Source: UBA1847 sp942492205 (GTDB lineage Bacteria > Pseudomonadota > Gammaproteobacteria > Steroidobacterales > Woeseiaceae). Taken from it: 64,000 bases of DNA. The first letter of the stretch is position 1, and every line of letters begins with the position of its first letter. Below are positions 49,626 to 61,616 of this stretch, piece by piece. The DNA is taken from contig CALODT010000003.1 of the NCBI GenBank assembly GCA_942492205.1, forward strand, positions 1 through 64,000, read 5' to 3'. A program made the translations under genes and the position numbers. Below the pieces are notes generated by a model, which did no database searches, was not told the origin of the DNA, and saw nothing but the letters and a program-made list of their open reading frames with translations.

Positions 49626-50546
49626 CTACGGCGCGATGGCGGTGACGATGGCCCGATGCGGTGCCGGCCAGCCTTCAACGGTTTGCGTAGGGTCGTCGGG
49701 AGCGAGGGCTTCAGCGAGCGATTCGAACGGCATCCATTCGGTGCTGCGCTGCTCGTCGGTTGTTGTGATCGAGCGGTCGATCACCTCGATATCTTTGAAT
49801 CCGCATCGTCGTAGCCAGGTGCTCAACTCGGCGATCGTAGGCAATAGCCAGACGTTGCGCATGCGCGCGTAGCGACCCGCCGGTGTTCGGGCGAAGGACT
49901 CTTCACCCGGCACGTAAATCGTTTCCAGCACAAGCTGCCCCCCCGACCGCAAGGTCGAACGCAACTTCACTAGGTGATCGATGGGCGAGCGCTGGTGGTA
50001 CAGAACGCCCATGGAGAAAGTGGTATCGAAGCTGTTTCTGGCGTCTGGCAGTTCCTCCAGGCGAAGCGGCAGTACAAAAACCTTCGCGTCCCTTACGAAC
50101 ACGTTGATGGCCAGAAATTGCATGGCGTAGAGGAGCGTGGGGTCGACGCCGACAACGATGTTGGCACCGGCTTCGCGCATCTGCAGGGCGTAGTAGCCGT
50201 TGCCGCAACCAACGTCGAGTACCTTGCGCCCATCCAGCGGGAGAATTAGATTCTCGAGGCGTGCCCATTTCATGTCGCTCTGCCATTCGGCATCGATATC
50301 GACTCCGGCTACCCGAAACGGCCCTTTGCGCCATGGTGCGAGCGAAAGCAGCAGTCGCCTGAGCGCCTGCGGGTCGGATTCCGCTGCCGGCAAAGACCTG
50401 ACAACGTCGTGCCAGCGGTCGAAATCACCGTGGGCTGATGCGCTCATGCGCTCTGCCAGCAGCGGCGGCAGCGTTGCCTGCCAATGCGAGAGACCCAGCT
50501 CCTCAAGGCATGCAGCGAGAGCGGCGCTGTCAATCAAATCCCGCAT
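49626..50546 (-). CDS. cmoB: tRNA U34 carboxymethyltransferase
   Basis: CmoB transfers a carboxymethyl group from carboxy-SAM to 5-hydroxyuridine 34, forming cmo5U in tRNAs. The 306-residue protein has the CmoB N-terminal helical region and APWRKGPFRVAGVDIDAEWQSDMKW. The SAM-binding loop is VLDVGCGNGYY, followed by FDTTFSMGVLYHQRSPIDHL and VPGEESFARTPAGRYARMRNVW, conserved in CmoB. cmoA lies 2 bases upstream. Confidence 0.95.
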   Translation of the reverse strand: MRDLIDSAALAACLEELGLSHWQATLPPLLAERMSASAHGDFDRWHDVVRSLPAAESDPQALRRLLLSLAPWRKGPFRVAGVDIDAEWQSDMKWARLENLILPLDGRKVLDVGCGNGYYALQMREAGANIVVGVDPTLLYAMQFLAINVFVRDAKVFVLPLRLEELPDARNSFDTTFSMGVLYHQRSPIDHLVKLRSTLRSGGQLVLETIYVPGEESFARTPAGRYARMRNVWLLPTIAELSTWLRRCGFKDIEVIDRSITTTDEQRSTEWMPFESLAEALAPDDPTQTVEGWPAPHRAIVTAIAP

Positions 50547-50548
50547 TA

Positions 50549-51283
50549 CTACCGCATCGCAATGATGGAGACGAAATTAAAATAGCGCAGCCACACGGCA
50601 GAGTGCGAAAAACCGGCCTTTGCCAGGCGCTGCCGATGCGCTGCTACGGTTTCGGGAATCAACACGTTCTCTAGTGCAGCACGCTTGCGGCTGATTTCCA
50701 GGGCGCTGTAGCGGTTGCGTCGCTTGTGCTCGTGGTGCAGGTCCACCAGCAGTGCTTCCATGTCCGGGTCCTCGTCGACCACTTTCTCCGATAGCACCAG
50801 GATGCTTTCTTCCTTCATGCCAGCACAGATTGCGGCCAGCAATGCGTCCCGATCGGAGCGATCGACAAACTGCAACGTGTAATTCAGGACCACCATAGAG
50901 GCATTCGTAATTTCGATATCGCGGATGTCGCCAAGTACGAAATCGACATCTGTTATCAATTCGGCAGCGACAGCCGCCGCGGCGACGACATCCCTGCATC
51001 GATCAATCATGGCGGCCGACGAATCAACAGCAACAATGCGGCAGCCGGGCTGGCGAATGCCCTGCCGCATGGCGATCGTTGCGGCCCCCAGCGAGCAACC
51101 GAGGTCGTAGCAGTTGGTGCCTGGCCGTACATAGCGAGCTGCAAGTGAGCCGATGGCCTCGAGAGAGGCCGTATAACCGGGTATCGATCGCCGCAGCATG
51201 TCCGGAAAGACGCGCGCGACCTTGTCGTCGAAGCGAAACGGCTCATCGCCCTCATCGGACTTGTAAATATCGTCTTCGGTCAT
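50549..51283 (-). CDS. cmoA: Carboxy-S-adenosylmethionine synthase
   Basis: CmoA makes carboxy-SAM from SAM and prephenate for CmoB. About 244 residues from the ATG at 51283 (MTEDDIYKSDEG). Motifs are FDDKVARVFPDMLRRSIPGY, the SAM loop CYDLGCSLGAATIAM, NYTLQFVDRSDR and HHEHKRRNRYSALEISRKR. An upstream in-frame start at 51346 would intrude on the divergent carboxypeptidase promoter and is less likely. cmoA-cmoB form a two-gene operon. Confidence 0.95.
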   Translation of the reverse strand: MTEDDIYKSDEGDEPFRFDDKVARVFPDMLRRSIPGYTASLEAIGSLAARYVRPGTNCYDLGCSLGAATIAMRQGIRQPGCRIVAVDSSAAMIDRCRDVVAAAAVAAELITDVDFVLGDIRDIEITNASMVVLNYTLQFVDRSDRDALLAAICAGMKEESILVLSEKVVDEDPDMEALLVDLHHEHKRRNRYSALEISRKRAALENVLIPETVAAHRQRLAKAGFSHSAVWLRYFNFVSIIAMR

Positions 51284-51363
51284 AGGTCCTTTGACTCCAA
51301 TGCCGGCGGCAGACCGTCGCGGGTCCTTGGGATAAAACCGCCGCACGTGAGAGAATCATCGCT

Positions 51364-51870
51364 ATGCTACGCGAACTTCACCAGGAACTAGGCATTCCGG
51401 AGGACTACGGTCAGGCCGATGGCAAGCCCGTGTTCGAGGAGGCGGTCGAACTGGTTGATGTCGGCCCGAACCTGGTCGGACGTATGCAGCGCCTTGCGCC
51501 TGAGACGGCTCGAAAATGGGCGCGAATGGTTGAGGCGGCCGCGGCGGATGGCGTCACTTTGCTGATCGTCTCCGGGTTTCGCAGCCTTGAATACCAGGCC
51601 CGCCTGATTCGAAAAAAAATCAATGCAGGTCAATCAGTTAGCGAAATTCTGGCGGTAAATGCCGCGCCGGGGTTCAGCGAGCATCACAGCGGCAGGGCGG
51701 TCGATGTTGCGACGCCAGGCTCGCGGCCGCTGACCGAGGAGTTCGAGAGCTCTGAGGCGTTCCGCTGGCTGACCGAGCATGCCGCTGATTACGGATTTTC
51801 GATGAGCTATCCGCGCGGCAATCCCTACGGTTTCGTCTTTGAGCCATGGCACTGGGCACAGAAGGCCTGA
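51364..51870 (+). CDS. D-alanyl-D-alanine carboxypeptidase, VanY/M15B type
   Basis: The 168-residue protein contains VSGFRSLEYQARLI. The zinc motif is GFSEHHSGRAVDV, the M15 SxHxxGxAxD pattern, with EPWHWA as the second histidine motif. These define M15B enzymes that trim D-Ala from peptidoglycan precursors or peptides. No signal peptide is evident, so it may be cytoplasmic (LD/DD-peptide recycling) or exported by another route. It is divergent from cmoA. Confidence 0.87.
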   Translation: MLRELHQELGIPEDYGQADGKPVFEEAVELVDVGPNLVGRMQRLAPETARKWARMVEAAAADGVTLLIVSGFRSLEYQARLIRKKINAGQSVSEILAVNAAPGFSEHHSGRAVDVATPGSRPLTEEFESSEAFRWLTEHAADYGFSMSYPRGNPYGFVFEPWHWAQKA

Positions 51871-51953
51871 GTTCGCCGCAAAGCCACGCCAGGCAAGGGG
51901 TTCAGGGTTTTTTGAGTGGCTGGCAGAAATATGAAGAATCAGTCGTTTAGCTG

Positions 51954-51982
51954 TTGACAGTAAGGCGGCGTAATTAGACAAT
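51954..51982 (+). promoter_or_regulatory. Promoter of the tRNA-Tyr/Gly/Thr-tuf operon
   Basis: Consensus TTGACA at 51954-51959 and GACAAT at 51977-51982 with a 17-base spacer, 17 bases before the tRNA-Tyr gene. Confidence 0.7.
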
Positions 51983-51999
51983 GCCCGGCTTGCGTACGC

Positions 52000-52084
52000 G
52001 GAGGGGTACTCAAGCGGTCAACGAGGGCAGACTGTAAATCTGCTGGCTATGCCTACGTAGGTTCGAATCCTACCCCCTCCACCA
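52000..52084 (+). tRNA. tRNA-Tyr (GTA)
   Basis: 85 nt class II tRNA with a long variable arm, starting GGAGGGGTACTCAAGCGG, anticodon GTA in CAGACTGTAAATCTG, with an encoded CCA end. Confidence 0.96.
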
Positions 52085-52285
52085 GATGATGGTTCGGCTG
52101 AGGGAGGATTTCAGACCGACGCCAGCCGCGCGAGACTTAGCGACAGGAAGACATGACATCCGGACGGTTTGAAAAACAAAGACTGTCAGGATTTTTGCAC
52201 GCCTGAATAACGTAGCCCGGCGACGGGTGCGCGGCGAATAGTTGGTTCGGCGCCTTGGGAACAGAGAGGTTTCGAGGACATAAAG

Positions 52286-52359
52286 GCGGGTGTAGTTCAA
52301 CGGTAGAACCTCAGCCTTCCAAGCTGATGATGTGGGTTCGATTCCCATCACCCGCTCCA
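52286..52359 (+). tRNA. tRNA-Gly (TCC)
   Basis: 74 nt, starting GCGGGTGTAGTTCAACGG, anticodon loop CTTCCAA giving TCC, ending CCCGCTCCA. The 200 bases between tRNA-Tyr and this gene show no gene. Confidence 0.96.
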
Positions 52360-52405
52360 AATTGGAAGTTTGTGTAACGACGGCGAACGGCCCACAGAGA
52401 AACTT

Positions 52406-52480
52406 GCCCACATAGCTCAGGGGCAGAGCACTTCCTTGGTAAGGAAGAGGTCCCCGGTTCAAATCCGGGTGTGGGCTCCA
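52406..52480 (+). tRNA. tRNA-Thr (GGT)
   Basis: 75 nt, starting GCCCACATAGCTCAG, anticodon GGT in CTTCCTTGGTAAGGAAG, ending GTGGGCTCCA. It lies 55 bases before tuf, as in the E. coli thrU-tyrU-glyT-thrT-tufB operon. Confidence 0.96.
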
Positions 52481-52535
52481 GAAAAAAAACCGGTGTACTT
52501 TTTTAGATCACATTTAGATCAGCAGGAAAAAGCTC

Positions 52536-53726
<1,191 letters not shown>

Positions 53727-53869
53727 GACCTCGATCGGCCCTGGTGGAGCGCGAAATCGGCAATGCGCGTTGTGTCGCGTAGCCGGCTTCGTCGCTTTAG
53801 TTAGAGTCGGCGCGGTCACGACAGAAACGGCAGCAATGCCATAACGAAAGTCAGGCGTTTATTAGAATT

Positions 53870-53945
53870 AGGCCAGTAGCTCAATTGGCAGAGCGGCGGT
53901 CTCCAAAACCGCAGGTTGGGGGTTCGATTCCCTCCTGGCCTGCCA
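53870..53945 (+). tRNA. tRNA-Trp (CCA)
   Basis: 76 nt, starting AGGCCAGTAGCTCAATTGG, anticodon CCA in GTCTCCAAAAC, ending GGCCTGCCA. It sits between tuf and secE, the usual gammaproteobacterial position. Confidence 0.96.
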
Positions 53946-53972
53946 TTTAAGACACTGGGCGTTTGAACGATC

Positions 53973-54347
53973 ATGGTTACACAGACAGAACAGAGCGAAA
54001 GCGGTGTCCTCGACATCATCAAGCTGCTGGTATCGGCAGCGGCGCTGATTGGCGGGCTCTACGCGTATTACTACTATGAGCCGCAGGTCGCGCAAGCGCT
54101 GCGCGTACTTATGGTGCTGGCCGGGACGGCTGCCGGTATTGGCATTGCAATGACGAGCACACAGGGCCAGAGGCTCTGGCACTTTGTGCAGGGCTCGCGC
54201 GTCGAGATTCGCAAAGTTGTTTGGCCGACGAAGCAGGAGACCACGCAGACGGCAATTGCCGTATTCGTGTTCACCCTGGTCATGATGCTGTTCTTCTGGG
54301 GACTGGACTCGGGTCTTCTCTGGTTGACCCGCACACTGGTGGGTTAA
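53973..54347 (+). CDS. secE: Preprotein translocase subunit SecE
   Basis: The 124-residue protein has three hydrophobic segments as in E. coli SecE. The conserved cytoplasmic amphipathic region EIRKVVWPTKQETTQTAIAV sits before the last helix. It clamps the SecY halves in the SecYEG channel. It is followed 42 bases later by nusG. Confidence 0.95.
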   Translation: MVTQTEQSESGVLDIIKLLVSAAALIGGLYAYYYYEPQVAQALRVLMVLAGTAAGIGIAMTSTQGQRLWHFVQGSRVEIRKVVWPTKQETTQTAIAVFVFTLVMMLFFWGLDSGLLWLTRTLVG

Positions 54348-54389
54348 CCCTACTTACTAAAGTTAACGAGTTTTTAAGGAATAACGGCA

Positions 54390-54923
54390 GTGGCCTTACG
54401 CTGGTACATCGTGCACGCCTACTCGAACTTCGAGCATCGCGTCAAAAGCGCGCTCGAGGAGCGAATCGAGCGCATGGGTCTTCAGGACAAGTTTGGCGAG
54501 ATCCTGGTGCCCACAGAGGAAGTTGTAGAGATGCGGGAGGGCCAGAAACGCCGCAGCGAGCGCAAGTTCTTCCCCGGCTATGTACTCGTGCAGATGGAAA
54601 TGGACGATGAGACCTGGCATCTCGTCAAGGAAGTTCCGAAGGTGCTTGGCTTTATCGGTGGTTCCAGCGATCGGCCGGCGCCGATCACGGAAAAAGAGGC
54701 CGACCATATCCTGCAGCGCGTGCAGGAGGGTGTCGACAAGCCGCGACCGAAGGTGTTGTTTGAGCCCGGCGAGGTGGTGCGGGTAACGGATGGGCCGTTC
54801 AACGACTTTTCAGGCGTTGTCGAGCAGGTCAATTACGACAAGAACAGGCTGCAGGTTGCCGTGCAGATTCTCGGCAGGTCCACGCCGGTCGAACTGGATT
54901 TCGGCCAGGTAGAGAAAGGGTAA
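54390..54923 (+). CDS. nusG: Transcription antitermination factor NusG
   Basis: NusG binds RNA polymerase to suppress pausing and links it to Rho or the ribosome. The product has 177 residues from a GTG (ALRWYIVHAYSNFEHRVK). It has the NGN domain with RKFFPGYVLVQMEMD and a C-terminal KOW domain, EPGEVVRVTDGPFNDFSGVVEQV. The stop codon lies one base before a 50-nt palindrome. Confidence 0.97.
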   Translation: MALRWYIVHAYSNFEHRVKSALEERIERMGLQDKFGEILVPTEEVVEMREGQKRRSERKFFPGYVLVQMEMDDETWHLVKEVPKVLGFIGGSSDRPAPITEKEADHILQRVQEGVDKPRPKVLFEPGEVVRVTDGPFNDFSGVVEQVNYDKNRLQVAVQILGRSTPVELDFGQVEKG

Positions 54924-54924
54924 G

Positions 54925-54974
54925 GGGGACATTCCTGATTGAGGGTATCGATACCCTCAATCAGGAATGTCCCC
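54925..54974. repeat. Perfect 50-nt palindrome between nusG and rplK
   Basis: Bases 54925-54949 are the exact reverse complement of 54950-54974, centred on TATCGATA. The ends are GGGGACATTCCT and AGGAATGTCCCC, identical to the arm ends of the repeat at 24417-24487. No T-run follows, so it is not a standard terminator. As RNA it would form a 25-bp hairpin near the nusG stop. Confidence 0.9.
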
Positions 54975-55032
54975 ATTTGAAACATCATACGAGGAGCTCT
55001 TGTAGAGCGTTTGAACTCGAGAGGAAAATTCG

Positions 55033-55467
55033 ATGGCAAAGAAAGTCGCCAGCTATATAAAGCTGCAGGTGCCTGCAGGCCAGGCAAATCCGTCGCCGCC
55101 CGTCGGTCCGGCGCTGGGCCAGCACGGTGTCAACATTATGGAGTTCTGCAAGGCGTTCAACGCGCAGACGCAGGGCACGGAGCCGGGACTGCCGATTCCA
55201 GTCGTTATCACGGTTTATAGCGACCGCAGTTTCACGTTTATTTCGAAGACCCCGCCGGCCGCAGTATTGCTGCGCAAGGCTGCAGGAATAGCAAAAGGCT
55301 CTGGCACGCCAAATACGACCAAGGTTGGCAAGGTAAATCGAGCGCAACTCGAGGAAATTGCCACGACCAAGATGCCGGACCTGACGGCTGCCGATATGGA
55401 TGCTGCCGTACGCACGGTGGCAGGTACGGCTCGCAGCATGGGTATTGATGTCGAGGGAGTGAACTGA
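55033..55467 (+). CDS. rplK: 50S ribosomal protein L11
   Basis: The 144-residue protein begins MAKKVASYIKLQVPAGQANPSPPVGPALGQHGVNIMEFC, diagnostic of L11 (key part VGPALGQHGVNIM). The C-terminal rRNA-binding domain includes GTARSMGIDVEG. It shapes the GTPase-associated centre and is needed for RelA activation. The TGA stop overlaps the rplA start as TGATG. L1 autoregulation of rplKA in its leader is expected from E. coli; the leader here is shortened and altered by the upstream palindrome. Confidence 0.98.
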   Translation: MAKKVASYIKLQVPAGQANPSPPVGPALGQHGVNIMEFCKAFNAQTQGTEPGLPIPVVITVYSDRSFTFISKTPPAAVLLRKAAGIAKGSGTPNTTKVGKVNRAQLEEIATTKMPDLTAADMDAAVRTVAGTARSMGIDVEGVN

Positions 55468-56162
55468 TGGCGGCTATGAGTAAAAGAAAGAAGGCGGCTC
55501 GCGAAAAGGTCGATTCCCAGACCGTCTACGAAATCGATGTTGCCTTGAACCTGGTAAAGGAGCTGGCGATAGCGAAGTTCCCCGAGAGCATTGACGTGGC
55601 CGTGAATCTCGGCGTCGACCCGCGCAAGTCAGACCAGGTCGTCCGTGGCTCAACGGTGTTGCCGAACGGTACCGGCAAGACGGTGCGCGTCGCGGTATTT
55701 GCACAGGGCGACAATGCCGAAAAGGCCACCGCAGCAGGCGCAGATATCGTCGGTTTTGAAGATCTCGCCGACACCGTCAAGAGCGGCAAACTCGACTTTG
55801 ATGTCGTCATTGCTACTCCGGATGCGATGCGCGTTGTTGGTCAGCTGGGCCAGATTCTCGGCCCACGCGGCCTGATGCCCAACCCGAAGGTTGGCACGGT
55901 CACTGCGGACGTAGAAACCGCGGTGAAAAACGCCAAGGCTGGCCAGGTGCGTTATCGCACCGACAAGGCCGGCATTATTCATTGCCCGATTGGTCGCGCT
56001 GACTTCGAGATCGACGCGCTCATAGAGAACCTCAATGCGCTGCTCACGGACCTGAAGAAGTCCAAGCCCGCATCGGCAAAAGGTTCATACGTAAAGAAAC
56101 TGACGGTGTCGAGCACGATGGGCCCCGGCGTTTCGGTAGACAGGTCGACAATCAACGCCTGA
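55467..56162 (+). CDS. rplA: 50S ribosomal protein L1
   Basis: The 231-residue protein shows the L1 signatures GTGKTVRVAVFAQG, LGPRGLMPNPKVGTVT and TDKAGIIHCPIGR. It forms the mobile L1 stalk and in E. coli represses its own operon by binding the rplK leader. Starts at 55467 (MAAMSKRK) and 55476 are both possible; the first gives the TGATG overlap with rplK. Confidence 0.97.
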   Translation: MAAMSKRKKAAREKVDSQTVYEIDVALNLVKELAIAKFPESIDVAVNLGVDPRKSDQVVRGSTVLPNGTGKTVRVAVFAQGDNAEKATAAGADIVGFEDLADTVKSGKLDFDVVIATPDAMRVVGQLGQILGPRGLMPNPKVGTVTADVETAVKNAKAGQVRYRTDKAGIIHCPIGRADFEIDALIENLNALLTDLKKSKPASAKGSYVKKLTVSSTMGPGVSVDRSTINA

Positions 56163-56443
56163 TCGATTGTTGCAGTGAAAAGAATTTGTTCGGGTGCCCT
56201 GTGTTTGTGGGGCGTTTGAACGGACAGCCACACGGAAGTGGCGATCGTCGAAGACCGTAGGCGATCAGCAAAACCTGCTGATCTTAATAGCCGCCTGCGC
56301 AGATGGTGTTACCCGAGTCAGTTAGTTAGGGCTTCGGTTATCCATCCGACAGAGGGAAGGACATCCCTTCGGGGATGAATCCCGGATTGGGGGGTGAAGC
56401 AGTTTTTCACCCATTTTGTGTAACCGTAAGCCAGGAGACATTC
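56163..56443 (+). promoter_or_regulatory. L10 leader region upstream of rplJ
   Basis: A 281-base gap with no protein gene and many potential stems, such as GGCGATCGTCGAAGACCGTAGGCGATC and GACATCCCTTCGGGGATGAATCCC. In gammaproteobacteria this position holds the L10(L12)4-binding autoregulatory leader and often a promoter. The assignment rests on position and structure potential, not on a computed match. Confidence 0.6.
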
Positions 56444-56968
56444 ATGGCACTGAGACTCGAAGACAAGAAAGCTCTTGTCAAAGAGGTGAACGCGGTTGCG
56501 GGAGACTCTGTGACAGCCGTTGCGGCTGAATACAGGGGACTTTCTGTTGCAGAAATGACGGAGTTGCGCAAAGAAGCGCGCAGCGCCGGCGTATACATGC
56601 GTGTCGTCAAAAACACGCTGGCGCGTCGTGCCGTCGCAGGAACTGAATTCGAGTGCATGCAAGACACTCTGAAGGGACCGATTCTGCTCGCGTTTGCAAA
56701 AGACGATCCAGGTGCCGCTGCCAGGGTTATCAAAGATTTCGCCAAGGGGCACAAGGCCCTGCAGGCGGTCTCGCTATCAGCCGGTGGGCAATTACTGCCA
56801 GGGTCTGATCTGAGTAAGTTGGCTGATTTGCCAACGCTTGATCAGGCGCGCGCAATGTTGCTCGGCGTGATGCTAGCCCCGATGGGCCAACTGGTACGCA
56901 CCATTGCCGAACCTTCTGCAATGCTCGCACGGACGTTGTCTGCGCGCGGCGAGCAGGAAGCGGCGTAA
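56444..56968 (+). CDS. rplJ: 50S ribosomal protein L10
   Basis: The 174-residue protein from the ATG at 56444 (MALRLEDKKALVKEVN) contains YRGLSVAEMTELRKEARSAGVYMRVVKNTLARRA and GPILLAFAKDDP, typical of L10. It anchors L7/L12 dimers to the ribosome and with them binds its own leader RNA. Confidence 0.97.
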   Translation: MALRLEDKKALVKEVNAVAGDSVTAVAAEYRGLSVAEMTELRKEARSAGVYMRVVKNTLARRAVAGTEFECMQDTLKGPILLAFAKDDPGAAARVIKDFAKGHKALQAVSLSAGGQLLPGSDLSKLADLPTLDQARAMLLGVMLAPMGQLVRTIAEPSAMLARTLSARGEQEAA

Positions 56969-57019
56969 CGATTAGATACACCCTGACTCAGGGTTTGATT
57001 TTATTTAAGGAAACTAGAA

Positions 57020-57400
57020 ATGGCACTTTCAAACGAAGACCTGCTCAAAGAACTGAGCGCAAAGCCCATTATGGAAGTCGTAGAGCTCGTAAAGATGCTC
57101 GAAGACGAGTGGGGCGTTTCTGCTGCTGCTCCGGTTGCTGTCGCTGCCGGCCCGGCCGCCGGTGACGCAGGCGAGGCCGCTGCAGAAAAAGACGAGTTCG
57201 ACGTTGTAATGACGAGCTTTGGCGGCAACAAGGTTTCTGTGATCAAGGCTGTACGCACGATCACCGGTCTCGGCCTCAAGGAGGCCAAAGACGCTGTGGA
57301 AGGCGCACCGTCAACCATCAAGGAAGGCGTTGCCAAAGCAGAAGCAGAGGAAGTCAAAAAGCAACTGGAAGAAGCTGGCGCTACCGTAGAGCTGAAATAA
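57020..57400 (+). CDS. rplL: 50S ribosomal protein L7/L12
   Basis: The 126-residue acidic protein has the N-terminal dimerisation helix, an alanine-rich hinge (about residues 36-55), and the C-terminal factor-binding domain with KISVIKAVRTITGLGLKEAKD-like sequence (VIKAVRTITGLGLKEAKDAV). The composition and length are standard. It is followed by an attenuator-like hairpin before rpoB. Confidence 0.98.
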   Translation: MALSNEDLLKELSAKPIMEVVELVKMLEDEWGVSAAAPVAVAAGPAAGDAGEAAAEKDEFDVVMTSFGGNKVSVIKAVRTITGLGLKEAKDAVEGAPSTIKEGVAKAEAEEVKKQLEEAGATVELK

Positions 57401-57462
57401 TCAGCTCTACCAGTGCAGTCGCATCTTTTGGTGCACGACCTGACGGGTCAAAAGTCGGGCGA

Positions 57463-57492
57463 GCAGCCAGCCGGATTTCGGCTGGCTGCTTT
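57463..57492 (+). terminator. Attenuator hairpin between rplL and rpoB
   Basis: GCAGCCAGCC (57463-57472) and GGCTGGCTGC (57480-57489) form a perfect 10-bp stem followed only by TTT. E. coli has a partial terminator at the same place that lowers rpoBC transcription relative to rplJL. Confidence 0.75.
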
Positions 57493-57536
57493 CCCGCGTC
57501 CGTATTTAAGCAAATAGGCTAACGAGGATTTCTCGA

Positions 57537-61615
<4,079 letters not shown>

Positions 61616-61616
<1 letters not shown>

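Noticed and set aside
54925..54974. Treating the nusG-rplK palindrome as an intrinsic terminator
   Set aside because: No T-run follows the hairpin on either strand, and essential ribosomal genes lie downstream in the same direction.
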